A stretch of DNA of 64,000 nt from Pseudoalteromonas spongiae UST010723-006 (GTDB lineage: Bacteria > Pseudomonadota > Gammaproteobacteria > Enterobacterales > Alteromonadaceae), in assembly GCF_000238255.3 (NCBI RefSeq), contig NZ_CP011039.1:2033001-2097000 (forward strand), written 5' to 3'. Of this stretch, positions 50,189-59,143 are shown piece after piece. The position numbers were made by a program, and so were the translations under genes. The notes under the pieces are model-generated. The model was given only the letters and a program-made list of their open reading frames with translations, was not told the DNA's origin and did not search any database. Position 1 is the stretch's first letter; each line of letters opens with the position of its first letter.

Positions 50189-50977
50189 TTAAAAGAAATA
50201 AATCGCGATATCGACAGCAATTAAAATAATAATCACCCACTCTAAAAACGCAGAATGCTTGTGGTTTTGCTCGGTACTCAACATATCAACTAAGTTGTGA
50301 ATGGTGTCGAGCTTCTTTTGCAAAATATGTATACGTGGCAATAAATCTAAATATTTGCTGAGCTGCTGATAAACCCCTTCTAAATTTGGGTTATCCCAAA
50401 AGAACTCGGGCGTATCGAGCAAATTAAAGTGCAAATTAATATCGGTGCTGGTTTTAAACAAGGTACCACGTAACTTTGCTAATTCTTTTCGGGTTAAAGG
50501 CACCTTGCCAGTTTGCGCAAGCTGCTGAGATAAATATGCATTTTCGCTAATTACCGCTTGAGCTTGCTCTTCAAAAAACTCAAGCTTCGCCGACTGCGCT
50601 AGCGCATGACTAAGCGCCAACTTAGTCATATCATCTGAGTTTTCTAAAAATAGGCAGTCATTTTTAATATAAAACTCACTGCTTTCGCCTTCACAGTATA
50701 TGTAATGATCAATACTTGGGCGTTTAAGAGGTGCAATAATTACATCATCTAACTGTTGTATTAATTGCTCAAGCTCTAAAGGTGTAAAATCCCAACACAC
50801 CAAAACCGCATAATCAAATAACCAAGCTTGTTTTGTTTCAAGCCTAATACCATAGGCATCGCGAATTTTGATTACATTTGACTGTGCTAAAAAATTTTCA
50901 TCCACTTTGAGTGTATCAAGCGAATGTCCTAAAAAGCTTATCGTTAGCCGATGTTCGTTGTGCGCTAGTTCACGCAT
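50189..50977 (-). CDS. RMD1/YagE-family (DUF155) tail-anchored protein
   Basis: 262 residues from ATG 50977, which has GGAG seven bases ahead; a TTG at 51010 is a longer alternative. The body carries the family pattern (WLFDYAVLVCWDFTPLELEQ, LALSHALAQSAKLEFFE, TPEFFWDNPNLEGVYQQLSK, LEWVIIILIAVDIAIYF). A single C-terminal membrane helix anchors it. Yeast Rmd1/Rmd8 and mitochondrial RMND1 belong to this family; the bacterial function is not known. It is divergent from speA. Confidence 0.85.
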   Translation of the reverse strand: MRELAHNEHRLTISFLGHSLDTLKVDENFLAQSNVIKIRDAYGIRLETKQAWLFDYAVLVCWDFTPLELEQLIQQLDDVIIAPLKRPSIDHYIYCEGESSEFYIKNDCLFLENSDDMTKLALSHALAQSAKLEFFEEQAQAVISENAYLSQQLAQTGKVPLTRKELAKLRGTLFKTSTDINLHFNLLDTPEFFWDNPNLEGVYQQLSKYLDLLPRIHILQKKLDTIHNLVDMLSTEQNHKHSAFLEWVIIILIAVDIAIYFF

Positions 50978-51096
50978 GTAGTCGCTCCGAGTAAAACCAG
51001 TTAACCGCAATTCTTGGTCACCAATTTGCTTTTGGTTTATAGCCTGTAACTCGTTAAAAATAAATTATTTTAATGCGCTTTTTCACAACATAATAA

Positions 51097-51111
51097 TTGT
51101 CGATACGACAA
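51097..51111. promoter_or_regulatory. Operator-like palindrome upstream of speA
   Basis: TTGTCG-ATA-CGACAA, a perfect 6-bp inverted repeat about 90 bases before the speA ATG in the divergent intergenic region. A second palindrome GGTC-TTAT-GACC lies nearer the gene (about 51164-51175). No regulator is identified. Confidence 0.35.
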
Positions 51112-51198
51112 AAATTTTGTGTTGGACTTCACCCCCCTATTACCTTTAAATGCGCGCACTTTTTGGTCTTATGACCGATTTATTTTTTAAGGGTAGAA

Positions 51199-53112
51199 AT
51201 GAAAGAAACCACTGCAATTGAACATGTTCGTGCAAGCTACAATGTACCGCATTGGAGCCAAGGTTATTATGGCATTAATGATCAAGGCGAAATTACTGTG
51301 TCACCAAATATGGCGAAGCCAACGCATGCAGTAAGTTTGTCTAAAATTGCCGAACAAATTCAACAGCAAGGGTTATCGTTACCAGCGCTTGTGCGATTTC
51401 CGCAAATTTTACACCACCGCGTACATAGCTTATGCAATGCGTTTAACGCGGCTATTGAAAGCTATGATTACAACAACAACTACTTACTAGTTTATCCAAT
51501 TAAAGTAAACCAACAACGCGAAGTGGTGGAAGAAATTTTAGCAAGCCAAGCGAGCCAATCGGTAAAGCAATTAGGTTTAGAAGCTGGCAGTAAAGCAGAG
51601 CTACTTGCAGTGCTTGCGATGGCACAAAAAGTCAGCTCTGTGATTGTATGTAACGGTTATAAAGACCGTGAATACATTCGCTTAGCACTTATCGGCGAAA
51701 AGCTTGGTCACAAAGTTAATATTGTGCTTGAGAAACGTTCTGAACTTGAAATGGTGCTTGAAGAAGCACACAAACTTGGCGTAAGCCCACGCTTAGGTGT
51801 GCGCGTACGTTTAGCATCGCAAGGTAAAGGCAAGTGGCAAGCAAGCGGTGGTGAAAAATCAAAGTTTGGTTTATCTGCATCACAAGTATTAAGCGTATTA
51901 GCTGAACTTAAATCGCACAAAATGGAAAGCGCACTACAACTCGTTCACTTTCACTTAGGTTCACAAATGGCGAACATTCGCGATGTGCGCACAGGTGTCA
52001 GTGAAGCAGCACGTTTTTACTGTGAATTGCGCCGTTTAGGTGCAAATTTAGCCTGTATGGATGTAGGTGGTGGTTTAGCTATTGATTACGACGGCACGCG
52101 CAGTCAATCGAGCAATTCTATGAATTACTCGCTTGCTGAATATGCAAATAACATCGTCTACACCATTGGTGACATGTGTAAACAATATGAGCAGCCGATG
52201 CCGATGATTATTTCAGAGTCAGGCCGCGCCTTAACAGCGCATCACGCGGTACTTATTACCAATGTGATTGGCACTGAATCGTATCAGGTTGAAGAATTGC
52301 CAGCGCTTGAGAGCGATGCACCACTACTTTTACAAAACATGTGGCGTTCGTGGTTACAACTTAATAACCGTGTTGATGACAGAGCGTTAATTGAGATTTA
52401 TCACGATTGTATAAGTGATTTAGCGGAAGTACATAGTCAGTTTGCAATGGGGCTTTTAAGTCTAGAGCAACGCGCATGGGCAGAGCAAATTACACTGCGT
52501 ATTAACTACGAGCTACAGCAGTTGATGGATGGCAAAAACCGTTTTCATCGGCCAATTATGGACGAGTTAAACGAGCGATTAGCGGATAAATTTTTTGTGA
52601 ATTTTTCGCTGTTTCAATCGCTACCTGATGCATGGGGCATTGATCAAGTGTTTCCAGTGTTACCGCTTTCTGGTTTAGAAACCATGCCAGACCGCCGTGC
52701 AGTGCTACTCGATATTACTTGTGACTCAGATGGCACAATCGACCAGTACGTAGATGGACAAGGTATTGAAACCACCTTGCCAGTGCCAAATTGGCAGGCC
52801 GATTCACCTTACTTGTTAGGCTTCTTTTTAGTAGGTGCTTATCAAGAAATTTTAGGTGATATGCACAACCTATTTGGTGACACTCATAGTGTGGTTGTCA
52901 ATGTGAATGAACAAGGCAACAGCGAAATTATTGAAATTAACGAAGGCGACAGCGTTGAAGATATGCTGCGTTATGTGCACTTAGATGCAGAAGAATTCAG
53001 ACACGCATTTGCTCAATTAGCGAATAGTAAATTAGCTGAGCACGAGCGCAGCGCAGTTCTTGCTGAGCTAGATGCGGGTTTAAAAGGCTACACCTACTTG
53101 GAAGATATTTAA
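51199..53112 (+). CDS. speA: Biosynthetic arginine decarboxylase
   Basis: PLP-dependent enzyme that converts arginine to agmatine. It is 637 residues, with the PLP lysine near 102 in [40 protein letters not shown], and the C-terminal active-site Cys region [14 protein letters not shown]. No signal peptide is seen. It is followed three bases later by speB, so the pair forms the arginine-agmatine-putrescine route. Confidence 0.96.
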   Translation: MKETTAIEHVRASYNVPHWSQGYYGINDQGEITVSPNMAKPTHAVSLSKIAEQIQQQGLSLPALVRFPQILHHRVHSLCNAFNAAIESYDYNNNYLLVYPIKVNQQREVVEEILASQASQSVKQLGLEAGSKAELLAVLAMAQKVSSVIVCNGYKDREYIRLALIGEKLGHKVNIVLEKRSELEMVLEEAHKLGVSPRLGVRVRLASQGKGKWQASGGEKSKFGLSASQVLSVLAELKSHKMESALQLVHFHLGSQMANIRDVRTGVSEAARFYCELRRLGANLACMDVGGGLAIDYDGTRSQSSNSMNYSLAEYANNIVYTIGDMCKQYEQPMPMIISESGRALTAHHAVLITNVIGTESYQVEELPALESDAPLLLQNMWRSWLQLNNRVDDRALIEIYHDCISDLAEVHSQFAMGLLSLEQRAWAEQITLRINYELQQLMDGKNRFHRPIMDELNERLADKFFVNFSLFQSLPDAWGIDQVFPVLPLSGLETMPDRRAVLLDITCDSDGTIDQYVDGQGIETTLPVPNWQADSPYLLGFFLVGAYQEILGDMHNLFGDTHSVVVNVNEQGNSEIIEINEGDSVEDMLRYVHLDAEEFRHAFAQLANSKLAEHERSAVLAELDAGLKGYTYLEDI

Positions 53113-53115
53113 CCT

Positions 53116-54045
53116 ATGGTTAAGGTTTTTGAAAAACACAACGGCATGCTTTTTGGCAACGGCGCAACTTTTATGCGCCAGCCATTAGTTAACGACCCAA
53201 CATCAAGTGATGCTGATGTGGTTGTACTTGGCTTGCCATTTGATATGGCAACTTCTGGTCGCTCTGGTGCCCGCATGGGCCCAGATGCGATGCGCCGCGC
53301 ATCAGTTAACCTTGCATGGGAAGAAACCCGTTACCCTTGGCCATTTACACTAAACGACCATTGTACTGTGATTGATGCGGGCGACTTGGTGTTTGCGCCT
53401 GGCGATAGCGAAGGTTTTACACAACAAGTAGAAGATGCAGCCACACAACTTTTAGAACAAGGTAAAAGCCTTTTAAGTTTTGGTGGCGATCACTTTGTTA
53501 CTTTGCCGCTGTTGCGCGCCCATGCAAAACGTTTTGGCAAAATGGCGTTAGTTCACTTTGATGCGCACACAGATACCTATGCTAATGGCAGTCAGTATGA
53601 TCATGGCACTATGTTTTACCATGCGCCAAACGAGGGACTCATCGACAAAAACAGTTCGGTGCAAGTGGGTATTCGCACTAATTACACCCAAGCTGAGCAT
53701 GGCTTTAAAGTGATTGATGGCGCTGAAAGTAATGCACTATCGGCACACACGATTGCCGAGATGATTAAACATTCAGTGGATGAGTTACCTGTGTATTTAA
53801 CCTTTGATATTGACGCACTTGACCCAGCATTTGCACCAGGTACGGGCACACCAGTATGTGGTGGCTTAACCACCGACAAAGCGCTCAATATTCTTCGCGA
53901 ATTAAAAGGGCTGAATATTGTAGGAATGGATGTGGTAGAAGTGGCTCCCGCTTACGATAACAGCGAAATTACCGCACTTGCAGGCGCCACCATTGCGCTC
54001 GAAATGCTGCATTTGTGGACGTATAAACATAAGCTTGGCAATTAA
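53116..54045 (+). CDS. speB: Agmatinase
   Basis: Hydrolyses agmatine to putrescine and urea. The ureohydrolase manganese-site motifs are all present: [27 protein letters not shown] and [20 protein letters not shown]. It has 309 residues. It is co-transcribed with speA and ended by the hairpin at 54071. Confidence 0.96.
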   Translation: MVKVFEKHNGMLFGNGATFMRQPLVNDPTSSDADVVVLGLPFDMATSGRSGARMGPDAMRRASVNLAWEETRYPWPFTLNDHCTVIDAGDLVFAPGDSEGFTQQVEDAATQLLEQGKSLLSFGGDHFVTLPLLRAHAKRFGKMALVHFDAHTDTYANGSQYDHGTMFYHAPNEGLIDKNSSVQVGIRTNYTQAEHGFKVIDGAESNALSAHTIAEMIKHSVDELPVYLTFDIDALDPAFAPGTGTPVCGGLTTDKALNILRELKGLNIVGMDVVEVAPAYDNSEITALAGATIALEMLHLWTYKHKLGN

Positions 54046-54070
54046 CCTCGTTTATATTTTGGCACCCAAC

Positions 54071-54098
54071 AAAAAGCCTGTGTTTTCACAGGCTTTTT
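54071..54098 (+). terminator. Terminator downstream of speAB
   Basis: AAAAAGCCTGTG-TTTT-CACAGGCTTTTTTTT, a strong intrinsic terminator. Confidence 0.92.
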
Positions 54099-54175
54099 TT
54101 TGTTAATACGAATGATCCACATTCATAGTAAAAACGTTTTATTCACATGTTAAAGAGTAATGACTAGGTTCTATC

Positions 54176-54349
54176 ATGTTTAGTTTCTTAAAACCTAACC
54201 CAATAAAAAAAATGAAGAAAGATTATTTTAGTTTACTAGAAAAAGCGATGCACGCTCAGCGAAGCGGTGATATAAAAACATACTCTATGTTAACGGCCAA
54301 CGCTGAGGCTCTTTGGCTAAAAATCGAAGCGCTAGAAAATAAAAACTAG
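54176..54349 (+). CDS. Small conserved protein (DUF6435 / Lacal_2735-like), 57 residues
   Basis: ATG 54176 to TAG 54347 gives a protein starting MFSFLKPNPIKKMKKDYFSL and ending EALWLKIEALENKN. The pattern MFxxxKxxPxKKxxKxYxxxLEKAMxAQRxGDI is that of a small family of conserved basic/helical proteins in marine bacteria. No function is known. It stands alone between speB and a convergent DUF4124 gene. The family name is from memory and less certain than the gene. Confidence 0.7.
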   Translation: MFSFLKPNPIKKMKKDYFSLLEKAMHAQRSGDIKTYSMLTANAEALWLKIEALENKN

Positions 54350-54380
54350 TTTATACATAGTCAAAAAGGTTAAAGCGTCG

Positions 54381-55187
54381 CTAATCCACTTCGCCTTCAT
54401 TAAATGTACTTTTTTGTTTGCTTCGTAAAAACGTATTATCGCTTACCAGTGCATCGATTTTTACTTGATATTGTTTGTTAATTGCGGCCATTTCTTGTGC
54501 CAGCGATTGCTGCAGTTTGGCGCCCGCAATATTGCTTTTGGCTTGCCCAGATTGATTTTTTAACGCTGCTAATTCGTCACTCATTTCACGCTGTAAACGC
54601 TTTATTTGCGCATTATTATTCGCTATTTTTCGCTCTACCGCGCGCTGTTCAACATAACTGCCAATGCGATTTAATTCTTGCTCGTGTGAGTTACCGCTAA
54701 AACCGCTACTTTGACTACTGTTATTAAGCTTATTTAGCTCTTTTTGCAAACGTTCCAAATTACCTTGCTCTAACTCAATAGACGATTTGTAACGTTCTGT
54801 AATGGCATTCATTTCAAGTGCTAACGCTTCTGAACGAGTGGCACCGTAAAGGTTATTTGCGGTACGCACTGTCATGTTTTTAACCTCGTTTATCTCGGCA
54901 TCCATGTCTTTTTGTAGCTTTTTAATACGCGCTTTCACTTTATCTATCTCGCGCTTTAACTGGCGTGATTTAACGTAGTTATCGGTTGAATCGGTACTTT
55001 GCTTCACACCCGATTGCGGGCGCTTTTTGATTACTTGTGGACTGACTTCGATTTTCTCGTATTTATCACTGCATGGGGTATCGCTAAACGTCAGTACACC
55101 ATCAATTTCGCACTTATAAATTGCACTATAAGACGCAAAACTACTCAACAAACAAACAGATAAAAGGGGAAATTTAAGATTAAACAT
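54381..55187 (-). CDS. DUF4124-domain exported coiled-coil protein
   Basis: 268 residues: a signal peptide ending SYSA, a DUF4124 segment (IYKCEIDGVLTFSDTPCSDK, with a Cys pair), then two long amphipathic coiled-coil units. Each unit has an R/K-rich heptad stretch (IDKVKARIKKLQKDMDAEI versus NAQIKRLQREMSDELAAL) followed by an ALALEMNAI / SLAQEMAAI element. This suggests an internal duplication. Probably periplasmic; function unknown. Confidence 0.78.
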   Translation of the reverse strand: MFNLKFPLLSVCLLSSFASYSAIYKCEIDGVLTFSDTPCSDKYEKIEVSPQVIKKRPQSGVKQSTDSTDNYVKSRQLKREIDKVKARIKKLQKDMDAEINEVKNMTVRTANNLYGATRSEALALEMNAITERYKSSIELEQGNLERLQKELNKLNNSSQSSGFSGNSHEQELNRIGSYVEQRAVERKIANNNAQIKRLQREMSDELAALKNQSGQAKSNIAGAKLQQSLAQEMAAINKQYQVKIDALVSDNTFLRSKQKSTFNEGEVD

Positions 55188-55208
55188 AACAGTCCTTATT
55201 TAACGTAG

Positions 55209-55241
55209 CCTGTCTAGATTACACCAATCTAGACAGGTTTT
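55209..55241. terminator. Inverted repeat / terminator between the TIGR02647 gene and the DUF4124 gene
   Basis: CCTGTCTAGATT (55209-55220) and AATCTAGACAGG (55226-55237) form a perfect 12-bp stem with loop ACACC. The T-run is on the plus strand, so use by the minus-strand genes is uncertain. Confidence 0.5.
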
Positions 55242-55263
55242 GGACTGTTTATTTTGCGCGGTA

Positions 55264-55494
55264 TTATTTTAGTGCGTTGGTTATATGTAACGCGTGTTGT
55301 TGTAGTTCATGGCCTAACTCGGTTAGATAGCCACCATCTACTTGATCAATAATGCCACGGTCAAATAAACGTTTTGCCGAGGCCTGCATACTTTCTGGCG
55401 CATCATGATGAATTTTAAGACCTTGCATCGCACTCGCTGTAGGAAATTTCAAAAGTAATTCTAAATCGGTGATTTGTTCTGTCGCTAGGCTCAT
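55264..55494 (-). CDS. TIGR02647-like small protein
   Basis: 76 residues. The wording LLLKFPTASAMQGLKIHHDA and RGIIDQVDGGYLTELG follows a conserved small gammaproteobacterial family described as TIGR02647, with a winged-helix-like ending. Start MSLATEQITDLE has GGAAA upstream. No function is known. It is a single gene with a 121-base gap to the ZapE-like gene upstream. Confidence 0.75.
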   Translation of the reverse strand: MSLATEQITDLELLLKFPTASAMQGLKIHHDAPESMQASAKRLFDRGIIDQVDGGYLTELGHELQQHALHITNALK

Positions 55495-55615
55495 TGTGTT
55501 TCCTTTTTTATTATTGGTTCCGTTACACAGTATAGATAAGCTTTTTAAAATTGCTTGATCTTGCTCATGTAAAACACTGAATTTTCAATAATACTTTGTT
55601 TACACAGTATTTTGC

Positions 55616-56746
55616 TTAAGCTTTGTACTGAAAACGCGCAAGCTGCATTTCATTCAAACGACTTAGTGTACGCCTAAATGCAAACGCCAAAATGCCTTGC
55701 GTATATAGTTCATCTAAAGGCACATCGGCATTAATGTAAAGTGGAATTGAACGGTCATAGCACTCATCAACTAACGCGATAAAGCGGCGCACGCCATCGT
55801 CTTTTCGCGACAGCATTGGCAATTCACGATCGCCAGCAGCAACGCGCACCGCACCATCTTCCGTGCCCCGCGCTATTTGCTTAGTAACCGACTGACATGA
55901 AAGTTGCGGTACCTTGTCTAAAAATATGACCTTAAACGAATCACATAAAGCAATAAAATCTACTGCCGCTAATGGTTGCTCGCATAACGCACTGTAATCA
56001 CACAAAAGCAATTGCTCGCTGCGCTTATGTATTGGAATTTGCAGGTGACCTAACTCAAACGGTGTGGTTATCATTTGCTGCTGGTCCAGTGCTAAAAACG
56101 TATTGGTAAAACTCGTTTCTAATGCGCTTGCTTGATTGACCCAATAGCGACAAAATTGTTCACCTGGGTGTAAGCGATGATCTTGTCCACCATCAACACT
56201 TAACACTTGCATATGTTGTTTTAACGCATTAATGGCAGGAAGCAGCCTTTCACGATTAAAACCATTTTCGTAAAGCGCATTAGGGTGCTGATTAGAGGTG
56301 ACAACCAGCACTAAACCTTGGTCAAAAAACGCCTGTACCAAACCACTTAATAAAATTGCATCGCCAATATCGCTAACAAAAAACTCATCAAAACACAGTA
56401 CATCAACTTCACTTGCCAGTTCACTTGCAAGCACATTAAGCGGGTTTTCACGACCGGTTAATTGAAATAAGCGTTGATGTACCCAGCGCATAAAGTGATG
56501 AAAATGCTGACGCTTTGCAGGCACGGTTAACGCGTTGAAAAAGCTGTCCATCAACCAGGTTTTACCACGGCCTACAGGGCCGTATAAATAAACGCCTGTT
56601 ACGGCTTTTCGCTTATTTTCCAAAGCTAAATAACAATCTTGCAGCGCAGCGACAGCAACCGCTTGCGCCGCATCATGTTTAAAACCATTAGCTAACGCGT
56701 TATTGTATGTATCGAGAGGTCCGATGGCTGTTTGAGAGATAGACAT
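55616..56746 (-). CDS. zapE: AFG1/ZapE-family ATPase
   Basis: P-loop ATPase with Walker A GPVGRGKTWL near residue 60 and the family motif VLCFDEFFVSDIGDAILL (Walker B). VTSNQHPNALYENGFNRERL and the C-terminal YDRSIPLYINADVPLDELY are typical. ZapE associates with the Z-ring in E. coli; Afg1 acts in mitochondrial quality control. I chose ATG 56746 (MSISQTAIGP, 376 residues). It follows ubiI by about 40 bases, not the usual rplM neighbourhood, so it may be a paralogue of the canonical zapE. The symbol is tentative. Confidence 0.8.
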   Translation of the reverse strand: MSISQTAIGPLDTYNNALANGFKHDAAQAVAVAALQDCYLALENKRKAVTGVYLYGPVGRGKTWLMDSFFNALTVPAKRQHFHHFMRWVHQRLFQLTGRENPLNVLASELASEVDVLCFDEFFVSDIGDAILLSGLVQAFFDQGLVLVVTSNQHPNALYENGFNRERLLPAINALKQHMQVLSVDGGQDHRLHPGEQFCRYWVNQASALETSFTNTFLALDQQQMITTPFELGHLQIPIHKRSEQLLLCDYSALCEQPLAAVDFIALCDSFKVIFLDKVPQLSCQSVTKQIARGTEDGAVRVAAGDRELPMLSRKDDGVRRFIALVDECYDRSIPLYINADVPLDELYTQGILAFAFRRTLSRLNEMQLARFQYKA

Positions 56747-56788
56747 AAGTGCAAAGATTTGGCGCATTATGCGCCAAACTAGGAGACG

Positions 56789-57955
56789 TTATTGCAGTGC
56801 TTTTTCAGCAAACAAGTGCTTTATTGGTTTAGCGGCATCAACCACATTTAAACCAATGCCACGGATCAGCTTTTTAACTGGGTTGCTGCCTTCAAACAGC
56901 TCTTTTAAACCTTGCATCATTGCAATATGCGTTTGTGCATCGGCTTTTCGTGCCATTTCGTATTGACGCAATAGTTTGCCACTGGCAAATACACTACTTT
57001 GTTCATCTGCAACTAACTGTAGTAATTTTGCTACATCTTTTAAGCCCAAATTCATGCCAAGGCCAGCTAGCGGGTGAATGGTATGCGCCGCATCCCCCAT
57101 TAAAATCACGCGATTTTCGACCCACTTTCTTGCATAGCGCATTTTAAGTGGGAAACTCAGTCGTTGGCTATTTACACGACATAAACCTAGTTCACTATCA
57201 AATGCAGCAGTAAGTGCTTTATTAAATTCGCCCTCTTCCATTGCCAATAGTTGTTTGGCATGTTCCGGCGAAGTAGACCACACAATTGAGTGGGTATTTT
57301 GCTCAGGTAATGGCAAGAATGCGAGCGGGCCTGTAGGTAAAAACACTTGGCGCGCTGTATTTACGTGTGGAACTTGGCTTTTAACGGTTGCCACTATTGC
57401 GTGATGGTCATAATCCCAAAACGTAATTGGCATTTTAAATTGGCTGCGAATTGCTGAATTTGCGCCATCGCACGCAATTAATAGCTCTGCCATAACCGGC
57501 TCACCAGAAGCAAGGGTAACCAATACTTGTTCATCGGTTTGATGAATGCTGCTATACGGTGTTTCGAACAAAATTTCTAAATTGTCGTTTTTTTCACATT
57601 GAGCAATCAGCGCCTGACGGATCACTTCGTTTTCGACAATATGACCAAGCTCAGATAAATCGAGTTCGTTACTGGCAAAGTGAATGCGACCAATTGAATC
57701 TTTATCACGTACATCCATATTGGTGTAAGCAGCTAAGCGCTGGGCTTGAATGCCCTGCCAGATCCCTAGTTTTTCAAAAAGTGCTTGGCTTGCTTTACTA
57801 ATCGCGCTGACTCGTAAAGCAAACTCCTCGCTATCTACCTGAGCTGGCTTGCCTGCATCAATCAATAACACCTTTTTACCAAGATTAGCTAAGCCTAGCG
57901 CTACGCTTAACCCAATGCAGCCACCACCAACAACAATTGCTTGAACCTGTTTCAC
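56789..57955 (-). CDS. ubiI: UbiI-type FAD monooxygenase of ubiquinone synthesis (VisC)
   Basis: Aromatic-ring hydroxylase family, C5 hydroxylation in ubiquinone synthesis. N-terminal FAD fold VGGGCIGLSVALGLANLGKK, then the second FAD motif ILMGDAAHTIHPLAGLGMN near 280. 388 residues. The start is GTG 57955, overlapping the ubiH stop by one base (TAGTG). The order ubiH then ubiI after pepP matches E. coli. Confidence 0.93.
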   Translation of the reverse strand: MKQVQAIVVGGGCIGLSVALGLANLGKKVLLIDAGKPAQVDSEEFALRVSAISKASQALFEKLGIWQGIQAQRLAAYTNMDVRDKDSIGRIHFASNELDLSELGHIVENEVIRQALIAQCEKNDNLEILFETPYSSIHQTDEQVLVTLASGEPVMAELLIACDGANSAIRSQFKMPITFWDYDHHAIVATVKSQVPHVNTARQVFLPTGPLAFLPLPEQNTHSIVWSTSPEHAKQLLAMEEGEFNKALTAAFDSELGLCRVNSQRLSFPLKMRYARKWVENRVILMGDAAHTIHPLAGLGMNLGLKDVAKLLQLVADEQSSVFASGKLLRQYEMARKADAQTHIAMMQGLKELFEGSNPVKKLIRGIGLNVVDAAKPIKHLFAEKALQ

Positions 57956-59127
57956 TAACCTACATTCCCCATCAGTTGTTTTGCTAGTGGCGCTTTTACA
58001 CGTTTACACTTGGCCATAGCGGTTAAAACAAGACTGCGCGTTAATGCAAACGCACGGTTATCATTAGAAAATCCTCTAACGAGAGCATCAGTTAACCACA
58101 ACACAGTGTCAACATCTTGATTTCGCTCAACTTGGTATCGATTAAGCAAACTTACATCGCCAATATCTTGTTTTGCTGCAAGTGCGTCAGTCACGAGCTT
58201 TTCAAGTAATATCACATCGCGCAAACCAAGGTTAAAGCCTTGACCGGCAATAGGGTGAACAAGATGAGCAGCATTGCCTAAAATCGCAACACGATGATGC
58301 ATTAAACGCTCCGGCTTACCCACTTTAAGAGGATACGCTGCACGCATACCCACTTTGGTGAAAAGTCCCGCTCGATAGCCAAATGATGTCTGTAATTGTG
58401 CTATAAATTCGTCGTCTGGCAGTGCTAATAAAGTCTCTTGCTGTTCAGGTTTAACACACCACACCAATGAAAAACGATTTTTCGTCATTGGTAATAGTGC
58501 CATTGGGCCTGTTTCTGTAAAACGTTCAAATGCTTTATTGTGGTGACCGTCTGCCACCTCAATATTGGCGATCAGTGCCACTTGATCATAATCAAGGGTT
58601 TCGGTTTGAATGTGCAATGGCGCCAATGTTTTAGAATGCGCGCCATCTGCCACCAGCATCAATTTGGCGGTAATCTCAGCGCCTGATTCAAGCGTGAGGT
58701 CAACTCTGCTCACGTGCTGTTGGTAAGTACTCACCTTATCTGGGCAGTACAATTCTATACCTTGTGATGCCATCTTTTTATGTAATTGTTGGCCCCATGG
58801 TCTTACCTCAACCACATAACCAAGCGCTGGTACTTGATATTCTGCGCTCGATATTTGGGTTTTACCAAAATGGCCGCGATCAGATACTAATACATCGTTT
58901 ATTGCCGCAGTAAAGTCATTATTGGCATCTAACAAATTAAGTGCCGATAAATATTTAAATGACTCACTTGCCAATGCAATACTGCGGTCGTCAAAGCTTG
59001 GTTGACTTTCATCAGTTGCAACAAACGCTTCTATCACGGCGATAGTTAACTTTGGGTTGCGCAACTTTAAGCTAAGGGCTGCGCACGCACCAGTTAAACC
59101 ACCGCCTACAATTACAATATCGAACAT
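57955..59127 (-). CDS. ubiH: UbiH, 2-octaprenyl-6-methoxyphenol hydroxylase
   Basis: FAD-dependent hydroxylase of ubiquinone synthesis, paralogous to UbiI. FAD motifs IVGGGLTGACAALSL at the N-terminus and ILGNAAHLVHPIAGQGFN (Asn in place of the usual Asp, as in other UbiH) are visible. 390 residues. It is translated just after pepP (16-base gap) and overlaps ubiI. Confidence 0.92.
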   Translation of the reverse strand: MFDIVIVGGGLTGACAALSLKLRNPKLTIAVIEAFVATDESQPSFDDRSIALASESFKYLSALNLLDANNDFTAAINDVLVSDRGHFGKTQISSAEYQVPALGYVVEVRPWGQQLHKKMASQGIELYCPDKVSTYQQHVSRVDLTLESGAEITAKLMLVADGAHSKTLAPLHIQTETLDYDQVALIANIEVADGHHNKAFERFTETGPMALLPMTKNRFSLVWCVKPEQQETLLALPDDEFIAQLQTSFGYRAGLFTKVGMRAAYPLKVGKPERLMHHRVAILGNAAHLVHPIAGQGFNLGLRDVILLEKLVTDALAAKQDIGDVSLLNRYQVERNQDVDTVLWLTDALVRGFSNDNRAFALTRSLVLTAMAKCKRVKAPLAKQLMGNVG

Positions 59128-59143
59128 AGCTTTATACCTGAGA

